Shown: positions 1-7,038 of the stretch, in pieces
Numbering within the stretch: position 1 is the first letter of the stretch
How the letters are laid out: each line of letters begins with the position of its first letter
Assembly (NCBI GenBank): GCA_947449125.1
Contig: CANFQR010000006.1
Location: 1-17,594, forward strand
DNA: 17,594 bases
Source of the DNA: Bacteroidota bacterium
GTDB taxonomy: Bacteria > Bacteroidota > Bacteroidia > B-17B0 > Aurantibacillaceae
Direction: 5' to 3'
Made by a program: the position numbers and the translations under genes
The notes under the pieces: model-generated
Seen by the model: the letters and a program-made list of their open reading frames with translations, nothing else
Databases searched by the model: none
What the model was told of the DNA's origin: nothing

Positions 1-1
1 A

Positions 2-391
2 AAAACTGAAGAAGATAATGATAGCTTAATTTCAGTAAAAAACATTGCAAATAAATTCAAAAAAGAAAAAGATGTAAAAAGTAATGATAAAAAAGTTAAT
101 GAAACCAAATCGCAAAACAACAATTTAACTATTGTTTTTAAAGTTCAGTTTACCAATAGCGCTAGCGAATTAGACCTATCGTTGCCAGAATATAAAAATG
201 TATTAAACGGTAGTTATTATAAAACAAAGAGTGGATTTAAATATACTTCTGGTAGTTTCACAACTTTCAAAGAAGCTATTAACCATCAAAAAAAGTTAAG
301 AGACTGTTGCTTTAAAGATTGCTTTGTTGTTGCGTTTGAAGGAGAGGATAAAATAGATATTAATGAGGCTAAAAAAATAACGGGGCAATAA
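2..391 (+). CDS. C-terminal part of a probable N-acetylmuramoyl-L-alanine amidase (5' end outside window)
   Basis: The reading frame is open from base 2 to the TAA at 389-391, so this is the last ~129 residues of a longer protein. A lysine/asparagine-rich, low-complexity linker (roughly the first 45 residues) is followed by a compact domain: FKVQFTNSAS, then GSYYKTKSGFKYTSGSF, TFKEAINHQKKLR, and FKDCFVVAFEGEDKI. This pattern (VQ..., YKYT.G.., EA...Q..LR..GFKDAFVVAF) is what I recognise as the SPOR-like, peptidoglycan-associated tail of Bacteroidota amidases (AmiC/CwlM type). The catalytic zinc domain would lie upstream and is not visible, so the enzymatic assignment rests on the tail alone. 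Another SPOR-tailed envelope protein is possible. The gene converges on tig and its final codons form half of the tig terminator. Confidence 0.65.
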   Translation, partial: KTEEDNDSLISVKNIANKFKKEKDVKSNDKKVNETKSQNNNLTIVFKVQFTNSASELDLSLPEYKNVLNGSYYKTKSGFKYTSGSFTTFKEAINHQKKLRDCCFKDCFVVAFEGEDKIDINEAKKITGQ

Positions 392-405
392 AACTATTTG
401 CCCCG
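372..405 (-). terminator. Intrinsic terminator of tig, embedded in the amidase 3' end
   Basis: CGGGGCAA at 381-388 and TTGCCCCG at 398-405 form a perfect 8-bp stem around a 9-nt loop (389-397). On the minus strand the stem is followed directly by TTATTTTTTT (complement of 371-380), the U-tract expected of a Rho-independent terminator, and it begins 8 nt after the tig stop codon. On the plus strand no T-run follows, so it looks directional for tig. The left arm lies in the last codons of the convergent amidase gene and the loop holds that gene's TAA. Confidence 0.8.
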
Positions 406-413
406 CTAATCAT

Positions 414-1748
414 TTATGCTTTGAAAAACTCGTCGTAACTAACTTCTTTAGGCTCTAAAGTACATTTATCTTTTATCAAATCTAATACCTTTTTAGAATA
501 CAGATTTTCAAAAATTCTTTGCGCCTCTTTTTCTTTGCTTAAAATGTCTTTTGATATTTTTTCTAAATCTTCGTCTGTGGCAACCTGTCCGTAACGAGCG
601 TATTCTGATTTAATAAATGCTTTTGCCTCCTCTTTAGCCTCATCTACATTTACTTTAATTTCGTTATCCTTAATTATTTTGTTTTCGATTAACTTCCATT
701 TCATTGCATTAGAATAATTTGGATAATCTTTCTCTAATTCCTCCTGGGTAATTGGTTTTTCGTTAGCAACCATTAGCCACTTTTTTAAAAACTCATCTGG
801 TAGTTGAATATTCGTTCTTTCGAGAAGTTTATTTTGTACTTCGGAGCTTAAAAAACGGTCGGCGTCAGCTTTAAACATAAGTCCTAATTCTTCACGGATT
901 TTATTTTTAAACTCTTCTTCGGTCGAAACTTTTCCTTCACCGTATACCTTGTCAAATAATTCCTGATTTAAATCTGCGTCTTCTAGGCGGGAAATGTTTT
1001 TTACAGTTAGTTGTAAATTACAATTTAATGTTTCGGCTGTTTCTTTATCGATACTTAATGAAACACTTTTATCCAAAGCACTTTCATATAAAGAGTTTAC
1101 ATTAATAATAATTTTATCTTCTTTTTTTACCCCAATAATTTTTGTTTTTGCCTCCTCATTTTTTAACCTTTCATAACTCAGGCTTGTACTCTTAAAAACA
1201 CCTCCAGGTTGAATGTTTCCGTTTTCATCAAGTTCATTAATATCTACAAAAACCACATCTTTTTCAGTTGCTGTTTCGGGATTAGACGGCTTACCAAAAT
1301 TACGTCTAACGTCTTTAACATATTTTTCAACTAATTCATCATCAACCATTACTGTTTTAAGGGTGAATTTTTGGGCTGATGTTAACTCAACATTAATCTG
1401 TGGCGCTAAACCTATTTGGTAAATAAATTCAAAATCTTTTTGATTAACAAAATCAACAGAAGCTTGTTCTTTTGGTAAGGGATTTCCTAAAACTTCAAGA
1501 TTGTTTTCTTGAATGTAATTATAAATGGTTTTGTCTAATAATTTATTTAATTCTTCAACTAATATTTGGGTACCATATTGTTTTTTTATTAAGCCAGAAG
1601 GAACTTTCCCCGGTCTAAAACCAGGCATAGAAATTTGCTTTTGCGCTTTTTTTAATGCTTCATTAACAGGGGCCTCATAATCTGAAGGGGTTACAGAAAT
1701 AGTAATTTCAGCATTTAAACTATCAATGTCTTTTTTTGAGATATTCAT
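414..1748 (-). CDS. tig: Trigger factor, ribosome-associated chaperone
   Basis: This 444-residue protein has the length of Bacteroidota trigger factors. The N-terminal ribosome-binding domain carries the signature loop GFRPGKVP at residues 43-50, which docks on ribosomal protein L23 at the tunnel exit. The sequence around residues 52-100 (LIKKQYGTQILVEELNKLLDKTI...) also matches the family. The middle segment (about 150-245) sits where the FKBP-type prolyl isomerase domain belongs, but I do not see clear FKBP active-site residues, so isomerase activity is doubtful. The rest is charged and helical, as in the SurA-like substrate-cradling arms. The ATG is preceded by a plausible promoter. The gene is 76 nt downstream of the epimerase gene on the same strand and ends at a strong hairpin terminator. 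Clp protease genes, the frequent neighbours in other phyla, are not adjacent. Confidence 0.93.
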   Translation of the reverse strand: MNISKKDIDSLNAEITISVTPSDYEAPVNEALKKAQKQISMPGFRPGKVPSGLIKKQYGTQILVEELNKLLDKTIYNYIQENNLEVLGNPLPKEQASVDFVNQKDFEFIYQIGLAPQINVELTSAQKFTLKTVMVDDELVEKYVKDVRRNFGKPSNPETATEKDVVFVDINELDENGNIQPGGVFKSTSLSYERLKNEEAKTKIIGVKKEDKIIINVNSLYESALDKSVSLSIDKETAETLNCNLQLTVKNISRLEDADLNQELFDKVYGEGKVSTEEEFKNKIREELGLMFKADADRFLSSEVQNKLLERTNIQLPDEFLKKWLMVANEKPITQEELEKDYPNYSNAMKWKLIENKIIKDNEIKVNVDEAKEEAKAFIKSEYARYGQVATDEDLEKISKDILSKEKEAQRIFENLYSKKVLDLIKDKCTLEPKEVSYDEFFKA

Positions 1749-1767
1749 TTTTTTGAATTTTGGACTG

Positions 1768-1798
1768 CGAAAATAGTGATTATTCTTGGTTTAACATA
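1768..1798 (-). promoter_or_regulatory. Possible promoter of tig (Bacteroidota type)
   Basis: Read on the minus strand, TATG (complement of 1795-1798) and TATTTTCG (complement of 1768-1775) are separated by exactly 19 bp. The Bacteroidota housekeeping consensus is TTTG-N19-TAnnTTTG, so each box has one mismatch. The predicted start of transcription lies about 10-15 nt upstream of the tig ATG. In AT-rich DNA such matches arise by chance, so confidence is low. Confidence 0.35.
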
Positions 1799-1824
1799 AA
1801 CTAGAAAAATGAAAAAAACCGGTT

Positions 1825-2691
1825 TTAATGAAATATCAAGGAAAACGAACAATTAAACTGGCTAAAGGGCCCTAACTCAATAATGCCCTGTTTTTTTTTA
1901 AGTTGATTGTCAAAGTTAATACCATCTGCTATACCATACCATGGCTCTAAACAAATAAAACCAGGAAAGCCAGGCTTTGTCCAAATTCCAAAATAAGGCC
2001 ACTTAAAACAGTTTAACGTGATTAGTTTTCCAAACTTAATAGAGCAAAGGCTTATTTTGTTAATTTGATTGTTTTCAAAAACCAACGCGTCGTTATTAAA
2101 CAAATCTTTAGATAAAAACAATTTATTGTTGTTTAAAAAAAGCTTGCTTTTTTCGTCACTTATTAAACCGTTAGATAGTTTTGACAAACAATAATTATTG
2201 TCTTCAAATTCTAAATAATAATCTTGTAGTTTTTCGCCGGAAACATGTGGACAATTAAAGCCTGGATGTGCGCCAACGCTAAAATAACTGTTTTGGTTTG
2301 ACGGATTTATTATTTTATAAGAAGTAACTAATTCGTTTTGATTTAATTGATAGTTAATCTGAAAAACAAAATCAAAAGGAAATTTTTGGTTTGAATTACT
2401 ACAAGATTTTAATTCAAATTGCGCTGATGTTTTTGTCTGGGAAACTAATTCAAAAACAAAATCTCTGGCAAAACCATGTTGAGGCATTTCGTATTTTTTA
2501 CCCTCATAGATAAAAAAATTTTCTTTTAGCTTACCTACAAAGGGAAAAAGTACGGGGGCGTGTCTAGGCCAGATTTCTTTTTCTGCTTGCCACACATATT
2601 CTGTATCGTTAGTGTTTTTTATACTTGCAACCTCTGCGCCCAGAAAATTAATTTTTACTTTTATTGCTGATGTTTCTAGGAAAAGATGCAT
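1825..2691 (-). CDS. Aldose 1-epimerase family protein (LacX-like)
   Basis: This 288-residue cytoplasmic protein has the galactose-mutarotase fold of the LacX-like branch. Recognisable segments are WPRHAPVLFPFVGKLK (41-56), MPQHGFARD (69-77), GAHPGFNCP (140-148) and ICLEPWYG (246-253). By family analogy H72 and H142 would be the sugar-binding or acid histidines and E249 the catalytic base for interconverting alpha and beta anomers of an aldose or a sugar phosphate. The substrate cannot be told from sequence. It starts 2 nt after the stop of the DUF493 gene, so it is almost certainly cotranscribed with the genes to its right. There is no signal peptide. The next gene on the strand, tig, is 76 nt away. 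Confidence 0.85.
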   Translation of the reverse strand: MHLFLETSAIKVKINFLGAEVASIKNTNDTEYVWQAEKEIWPRHAPVLFPFVGKLKENFFIYEGKKYEMPQHGFARDFVFELVSQTKTSAQFELKSCSNSNQKFPFDFVFQINYQLNQNELVTSYKIINPSNQNSYFSVGAHPGFNCPHVSGEKLQDYYLEFEDNNYCLSKLSNGLISDEKSKLFLNNNKLFLSKDLFNNDALVFENNQINKISLCSIKFGKLITLNCFKWPYFGIWTKPGFPGFICLEPWYGIADGINFDNQLKKKQGIIELGPFSQFNCSFSLIFH

Positions 2692-2693
2692 AA

Positions 2694-2966
2694 TTAAAGG
2701 AACATTATCTTTTCTATTGTTGAGGCTTTTTTATAAATGTCTATAATTTCCTCTACATTAATAACAACTTGTTTCGCGGTAACGCAGGTATATTTACCTC
2801 GGCCACTTTCTTTAATATGAATTTCAGCTGCCTGATCAAACAAGTTTTCAACTAAGGCTATGCTCCTATTTTCGCTCGGCACAATAAATTTAAACATATA
2901 AACAGATGGAAAGACAGATGTTTCTATTATCTTTTCTCTAAGTTTATTTAACTCTTCTTGTGTCAT
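2694..2966 (-). CDS. DUF493 (YbeD-like) family protein
   Basis: This 90-residue protein has the DUF493 layout: FPSVYMFKFIVP at 18-29, an ESGRGKYTCVTAKQVV stretch around 53-68, an EEI..IYKKAST segment, and a hydrophobic end of the form I..IMFL. E. coli YbeD, the structural reference for the family, has an ACT-like alpha/beta fold related to regulatory domains; its molecular role is unclear. Bacteroidota copies are about this length, so the gene looks complete. Its ATG directly follows the stop codon of the LysE gene (no spacer) and its stop lies 2 nt before the epimerase start, which implies translational coupling in one operon. Confidence 0.85.
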   Translation of the reverse strand: MTQEELNKLREKIIETSVFPSVYMFKFIVPSENRSIALVENLFDQAAEIHIKESGRGKYTCVTAKQVVINVEEIIDIYKKASTIEKIMFL

Positions 2967-3647
2967 TTATAAATTAAAAAAATGATTGTATATAAGAATT
3001 AGACCAAACATCATAAGAAGTGTTCCTGTTATAATATTAATTGTTCGCATTGTTTTTTGGGTTAAAACTTGCTTCAGTTTATTTGCTGCTGACACTTTTC
3101 CTAACTCAACAAGTAAAACCAAACCTAAAGTAATTCCAAAATAAATTATCATGTTTATTATAGAATAAGAAAGTGTTTTTCCAACTGCAGTAACATTTCC
3201 AAGCCAAAGTAGCCAAACTGCCGGGTTTAGACAATTAAGAAAAAACCCTTTAAAAATCATTATTTTTGGCGATGGAATTTTAATGTCTAGTGTTGTTTCT
3301 TTCCCTTTTTCAATGGGCTCTTTAAAATGTAATACACCAAACACAATTAAAATTATTCCAGCCACAACACCCATAAAACGCTGACTTTTTTCGTCTTGTA
3401 TAAAATTGGTGGCGCCGTAATGAACCAAAAAAATCATTAAAACACAAACAAAAAAATCGCTTAAAACCACGCCAAAAGCCAAAAGCGATCCGGTTTTATA
3501 TCCATAACGGATTCCGGTATTTATTAATGCAAAAAAAGCTGGGCCAAACGAAAAAGTTAGCAATAAAACAATAATAAATGTTTGATATATTAAACTAAGT
3601 GCCAATTTCTCTGATGTTGTTGTTTTGTAAAAAAGCCTCCCATTCAT
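2967..3647 (-). CDS. LysE family amino-acid exporter/translocator
   Basis: This 226-residue integral membrane protein has about six hydrophobic segments. The family signature follows the first one: LLLTFSFGPAFFALINTGIRYGYKTG (residues ~29-54) matches the SxGPxxxxxxxxxxxxGxxxG motif of LysE/RhtB exporters. A second conserved stretch is FFLNCLNPAVWLLWLG (~135-150). LysE proteins export amino acids or small amino-acid derivatives across the inner membrane; the substrate here is unknown. The ATG chosen at 3647 is the only ATG before the first membrane segment and places the first 17 codons on top of the 3' end of the GH3 gene (53-nt overlap in another frame). These residues are polar and not family-like, so a non-ATG start nearer 3590 is possible. 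The stop abuts the DUF493 start. Confidence 0.85.
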   Translation of the reverse strand: MNGRLFYKTTTSEKLALSLIYQTFIIVLLLTFSFGPAFFALINTGIRYGYKTGSLLAFGVVLSDFFVCVLMIFLVHYGATNFIQDEKSQRFMGVVAGIILIVFGVLHFKEPIEKGKETTLDIKIPSPKIMIFKGFFLNCLNPAVWLLWLGNVTAVGKTLSYSIINMIIYFGITLGLVLLVELGKVSAANKLKQVLTQKTMRTINIITGTLLMMFGLILIYNHFFNL

Positions 3648-5139
3648 TTAGTTGTTTTCCTTTTAATACTCTTGGGAATTTACTTTGTCCGCCTAACTTA
3701 TTTTTGCTTGCTAAAAAATCTATAAAAACGTCGTTTGGCAACAAACTTACAAAAACATCATTTAAGGCGTGTTTTCTTTCTGTAGCATAATCATCATTTA
3801 ACTTTTTTAAATAATCATCTAAAAGCTGTTTAAAGTTCTCCTTATTTGTTTCTTTATTTACACCAACATACCAATGATGAGAAAACAATCCTTTATTTGG
3901 TTTTCCAACCACGCAAAATTCGTTAACAATTAGTTTTAAATCGTTTGCTGTTAAATTAATTGCTTTATTCATGTTGTCAACACTGAGGTGCTCACCGCAG
4001 AGACTCAAAAAATGTTTTGTTCTTCCTGTTATTATAATTTCACACCTTTTTAGATCGGTAAATTTAATCGTGTCGCCTATTAAATAGCGCCAAGCACCTG
4101 CGCAATTTGAAATGACTAAAGCATAATCTATATTTAATTTTACATCTGTTATATTAATAGTTTTTGCATTAGGTTTTATGTTTCCGTCTGTATCAAAATT
4201 TTCTTCATTAAACTGAACAAATTCAAAAAACATTGAATTATCGGTCATTAATTTCATTGCTTGCTTTTCGTTTGGTCTCTCCTGATAAGCAATAAATCCT
4301 TCGGAGGCCATGTATGTATCCAAATAAATTAATGGTTTACTGCAAAGAGAATCAATGCTTTTTTTGTATGGTTGTACCGAAACACCTCCATGAACAAAAA
4401 CAGCTAAATTTGGCCAAATATCATGAATGTGATTTACCTTGTAATGATGTATTATTCTCTCGAATAGCATTTGTATCCATGCAGGAACACCACAAATAAA
4501 GCCAACATTCCAGTTTTTTGCATTTAAAACCAAATCTTGTAGTTTCTTTTCCCAACTTTGTTGCGAGCGGATTTCAGGGCCAGGCAAAGTAAAACTTTGA
4601 AACCACCGGGGTTGTGTTCCGGTTGTAATACCACTTAAATCGCCACTAAAATACGTTCCGTTATAATTTAAATTAGTGCTTCCACCAACAAATAAAACCT
4701 CCGTTTCGTATTGTTCTTTAGAAAAATTAAAGTGTTTAGTTGACAATATTTGTTTTAACGTGCCTTTTTGAATGGCCTTAATCATTTCTTTAGTTACAGG
4801 AATATGCTTGCTTGCAGCTTCAGACGTTCCTGAGCTTAAGGCAAAATAATTTATCTTACCCGGCCAACAAACGTCTTTCTCTCCTTGCAAAGATTTATAC
4901 CACCACGCATCAAATATCGACTGATAATCAAAAATAGGCACCCTATTTTTAAATTCTTCAATTAAATTATCAGATAAAAGTATATCAATAAAGTTATATT
5001 GTTTTCCAAACGCGGTATTTTGGTTTTTAACTAACAATTTATTAAGTTGCTTTAGTTGTTGTTTTAAAACATTTTTCCTTGCTGGAATTCTTCCTCTTAT
5101 AGAAATTGCATTTTTTATGATTGATCCAAGTATTGGCAT
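3595..5139 (-). CDS. GH3 family acyl-adenylating protein
   Basis: This 514-residue protein belongs to the GH3 superfamily, named after plant auxin-responsive enzymes that adenylate a carboxylic acid and transfer it to an amino acid. The phosphate-binding motif is YFALSSGTSEAASKHIPVT (residues 98-116, serines 102/103/106). Further family segments are an HGGVSVQPY stretch, a TYMASEGFIAYQ motif (~276-287), WRYLIGDTIKFTD and IITGRTKHFLSLCGEHLS in the C-terminal subdomain. Length and motif order agree with Bacteroidota GH3 proteins, whose substrates are not established. The protein is cytoplasmic. It lies 33 nt after the M42 peptidase gene and its end overlaps the LysE exporter start by 53 nt, so the GH3 protein and exporter are likely made together. 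Confidence 0.88.
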   Translation of the reverse strand: MPILGSIIKNAISIRGRIPARKNVLKQQLKQLNKLLVKNQNTAFGKQYNFIDILLSDNLIEEFKNRVPIFDYQSIFDAWWYKSLQGEKDVCWPGKINYFALSSGTSEAASKHIPVTKEMIKAIQKGTLKQILSTKHFNFSKEQYETEVLFVGGSTNLNYNGTYFSGDLSGITTGTQPRWFQSFTLPGPEIRSQQSWEKKLQDLVLNAKNWNVGFICGVPAWIQMLFERIIHHYKVNHIHDIWPNLAVFVHGGVSVQPYKKSIDSLCSKPLIYLDTYMASEGFIAYQERPNEKQAMKLMTDNSMFFEFVQFNEENFDTDGNIKPNAKTINITDVKLNIDYALVISNCAGAWRYLIGDTIKFTDLKRCEIIITGRTKHFLSLCGEHLSVDNMNKAINLTANDLKLIVNEFCVVGKPNKGLFSHHWYVGVNKETNKENFKQLLDDYLKKLNDDYATERKHALNDVFVSLLPNDVFIDFLASKNKLGGQSKFPRVLKGKQLNEWEAFLQNNNIREIGT

Positions 5140-5172
5140 TTGGTGTTTATCAAAAATATTTTTTAGGACAAT

Positions 5173-6264
5173 TTATTTAAAATATTTAAAATCGTGGTTA
5201 TTTTTTATAGCCTTCACACTTTCATAAATTAACTTTATTACGTTTTCTACATCTTGTTTATCAACACACTCAACAGTTGTGTGCATGTACCTTAAAGGTA
5301 ATGAAATTAAAGCCGAGGCAATTCCATCTGTAGCATAAGCAAACGCATCGGTGTCTGTTCCTGTTGCTCTAGATGCTGCCTGCCTTTGAAAATTGATTTT
5401 GTTTTGTTTTGCTGTATTAATTATCAATTTTAACAAGTTGTTTTGAACGGCGGGAGCATAACTTAAAACGGGGCCTGCGCCGCATGATAAATCGCCGCTG
5501 GTTATTTTATTCATCATTGGAGTTTGAGTATCGTGACAAACATCTGTAACAATGGCTACATTGGGCTGTATTTTTCTTGCTATCATTGTTGCGCCGTTTA
5601 AACCAACCTCTTCTTGAACGGCATTAACAATATATAAACCAAATGGTAATTTGGTTTTACTTTCTTTTAGTAAACGAGCAACCTCTGCAATCATAACGCC
5701 TCCTATTCTATTATCAAGAGCTCTGCCAACATAATATCGATTATTTAGCTCGATTAATTCATCTTCATAAGTAACCACACAACCAACGTGCACACCAAGC
5801 GCTTCCACTTCTTTAGATGACTTACAACCTAAATCTAAAAATATATTTTTTAATGTTGGAGTTTCTTCTTTTGATGCATCTCTTACGTGGATGGCTGGCC
5901 AACCAAAAACAGCTTTTACAATTCCCTTTTCTGTATGAATATTTACTCTTTTTGATGGTGCAATTTGGTGGTCGCTACCACCGTTCCGTCTTAAATAAAT
6001 AAAACCATCCTTAGTGATATAATGAACAAACCAGCTAATTTCATCTGCATGAGCTTCTATTACGACTTTGTATTGAGCTTTTGGATTTATTACACCAACC
6101 ACTGTTCCATAAGTATCAATAAAGTAATCATCTATATAAGGCTTTATATAATTTAACCAAATTTTTTGACCAGAAGATTCAAAACCGGTAGGGGATGGAT
6201 TATTTAAATATTCATATAAAAACTTTATAGATTGGGTATTTAATATTGATTTATTTTTTGCCAT
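5173..6264 (-). CDS. M42 family metallo-aminopeptidase
   Basis: This 363-residue enzyme has the binuclear-metal core of the M42 (PepA/FrvX/tetrahedral aminopeptidase) family. Visible elements in order are SPTGFE near the N-terminus (24-29), EAHADEISW with metal ligand H72 and D74 (70-78), GRALDNRIGG with bridging D184 (180-189), QEEVGLNGA with catalytic E218 and ligand E219 (217-225), VTDVCHDT with D241, and PLRYMHTTVE with H328. All expected ligands are present, so activity is likely: removal of N-terminal residues from small peptides in the cytoplasm, usually as a dodecamer. The ATG lies 87 nt after the preceding gene. The GH3 gene follows 33 nt downstream on the same strand, so the peptidase may head the GH3-LysE-DUF493-epimerase operon. 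Confidence 0.92.
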   Translation of the reverse strand: MAKNKSILNTQSIKFLYEYLNNPSPTGFESSGQKIWLNYIKPYIDDYFIDTYGTVVGVINPKAQYKVVIEAHADEISWFVHYITKDGFIYLRRNGGSDHQIAPSKRVNIHTEKGIVKAVFGWPAIHVRDASKEETPTLKNIFLDLGCKSSKEVEALGVHVGCVVTYEDELIELNNRYYVGRALDNRIGGVMIAEVARLLKESKTKLPFGLYIVNAVQEEVGLNGATMIARKIQPNVAIVTDVCHDTQTPMMNKITSGDLSCGAGPVLSYAPAVQNNLLKLIINTAKQNKINFQRQAASRATGTDTDAFAYATDGIASALISLPLRYMHTTVECVDKQDVENVIKLIYESVKAIKNNHDFKYFK

Positions 6265-6351
6265 AGATTGGAGTTATTTTTTATCACCATAAAAATACTC
6301 AAATAAAAACAAATGTTATTTTAATTAGATTTTTAAGACTATTTATAGCAA

Positions 6352-6960
6352 TTACTCCTTTTGTTTTTTCTGTTTTTTCCAAATAGAATAATCTTCTTGC
6401 TGTTGTTTTTTAAATGCGGGCTGTCTTCTAAGTGGTTCGCATGGTTTAAGTGACGCATAACAATCGGAAGGAAGTTTTTGATAAAGTTCAGTTCCTTTTA
6501 TTTTCCAAGCAAGCATATCGTCACTTACATCCTTAATTATTTTAAACGGGTTTCCGGCAACAACTTTTCGTTTTTCTATTTTTGTTTCTGCAGGGATAAA
6601 CGTAAGCGCACCTATAATGCACCCCTCTTCAACCTCTACATTATCCATTATTACACTATTCATTCCAACTAAGGAATCTTTTCCAATTGTTGCGCCGTGT
6701 ATTATTGCACCATGACCAATGTGAGCATTTTCTTTTAATATTACCGTTGTTCCTGGGAACATATGAATGGTACAGTTTTCTTGGATGTTACAACCATCTT
6801 CAATTATTATTTGACCCCAGTCTCCTCTTATTGCAGCACCTGGACCAACATAAACATCCTTGCCAATAAATACATTGCCCGTTACAGTAGCATTAGGGTG
6901 TATAAAAGCTGATTTATGTATTACCGGTTTGTGTCCTTTAAATTCAAATATATTTGCCAT
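6352..6960 (-). CDS. paaY: PaaY-like hexapeptide-repeat protein (gamma-carbonic-anhydrase family)
   Basis: This 202-residue left-handed beta-helix protein has isoleucine-patch hexapeptide repeats from about 15 to 140 (e.g. HPNATVTGNVFIGKDVYVG). The three histidines that bind the intersubunit zinc in gamma-class carbonic anhydrases are present at H66 (CTIHMF), H83 (IGHG) and H88 (IIHG). What points to PaaY rather than YrdA or CaiE is the C-terminal part: DMLAWKIKGTELYQKL, then a CYASLKPCEPLR segment, which resembles PaaY of phenylacetate catabolism, a thioesterase that clears dead-end CoA thioesters. No other paa genes are in the window, so the role is inferred. The tail (180-202) is a lysine/glutamine-rich extension. 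A terminator separates the gene from the radical SAM gene upstream. Confidence 0.8.
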   Translation of the reverse strand: MANIFEFKGHKPVIHKSAFIHPNATVTGNVFIGKDVYVGPGAAIRGDWGQIIIEDGCNIQENCTIHMFPGTTVILKENAHIGHGAIIHGATIGKDSLVGMNSVIMDNVEVEEGCIIGALTFIPAETKIEKRKVVAGNPFKIIKDVSDDMLAWKIKGTELYQKLPSDCYASLKPCEPLRRQPAFKKQQQEDYSIWKKQKKQKE

Positions 6961-6968
6961 AATTTTTG

Positions 6969-6999
6969 TAAAAGTAATTTTTAGTTTTTTGAAAACAAA
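6969..6999 (-). promoter_or_regulatory. Possible promoter of the paaY-like gene
   Basis: On the minus strand TTTG (complement of 6996-6999) is followed after exactly 19 bp by TACTTTTA (complement of 6969-6976), one mismatch from the Bacteroidota TAnnTTTG box. It lies just after the terminator hairpin, and transcription would start only a few bases before the ATG at 6960. The -33 element overlaps the T-tract end of the terminator. The match is suggestive only, given the AT-rich sequence. Confidence 0.4.
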
Positions 7000-7026
7000 A
7001 AAGGCGGTATTACCCGCCTTTTTTTT
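6992..7026 (-). terminator. Intrinsic terminator after the radical SAM gene
   Basis: GGCGG (7003-7007) and CCGCC (7014-7018) enclose a 6-nt loop, and the stem is extended by A6 (6997-7002) pairing with the T-run at 7019-7026. On the minus strand the GC stem is followed by TTTTTTGTTTTC. It lies 13 nt past the stop codon of the radical SAM gene, so it fits as that gene's Rho-independent terminator. The A- and T-tracts on both sides would let it work in either direction. Confidence 0.85.
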
Positions 7027-7038
7027 AATCTTTTACCA

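Noticed and set aside
1815..1826. Palindrome AAAACCGGTTTT followed on the minus strand by a T-run, just past the epimerase stop.
   Set aside because: The stem would be four A-U pairs around a CCGG tetraloop; too weak to call a terminator.
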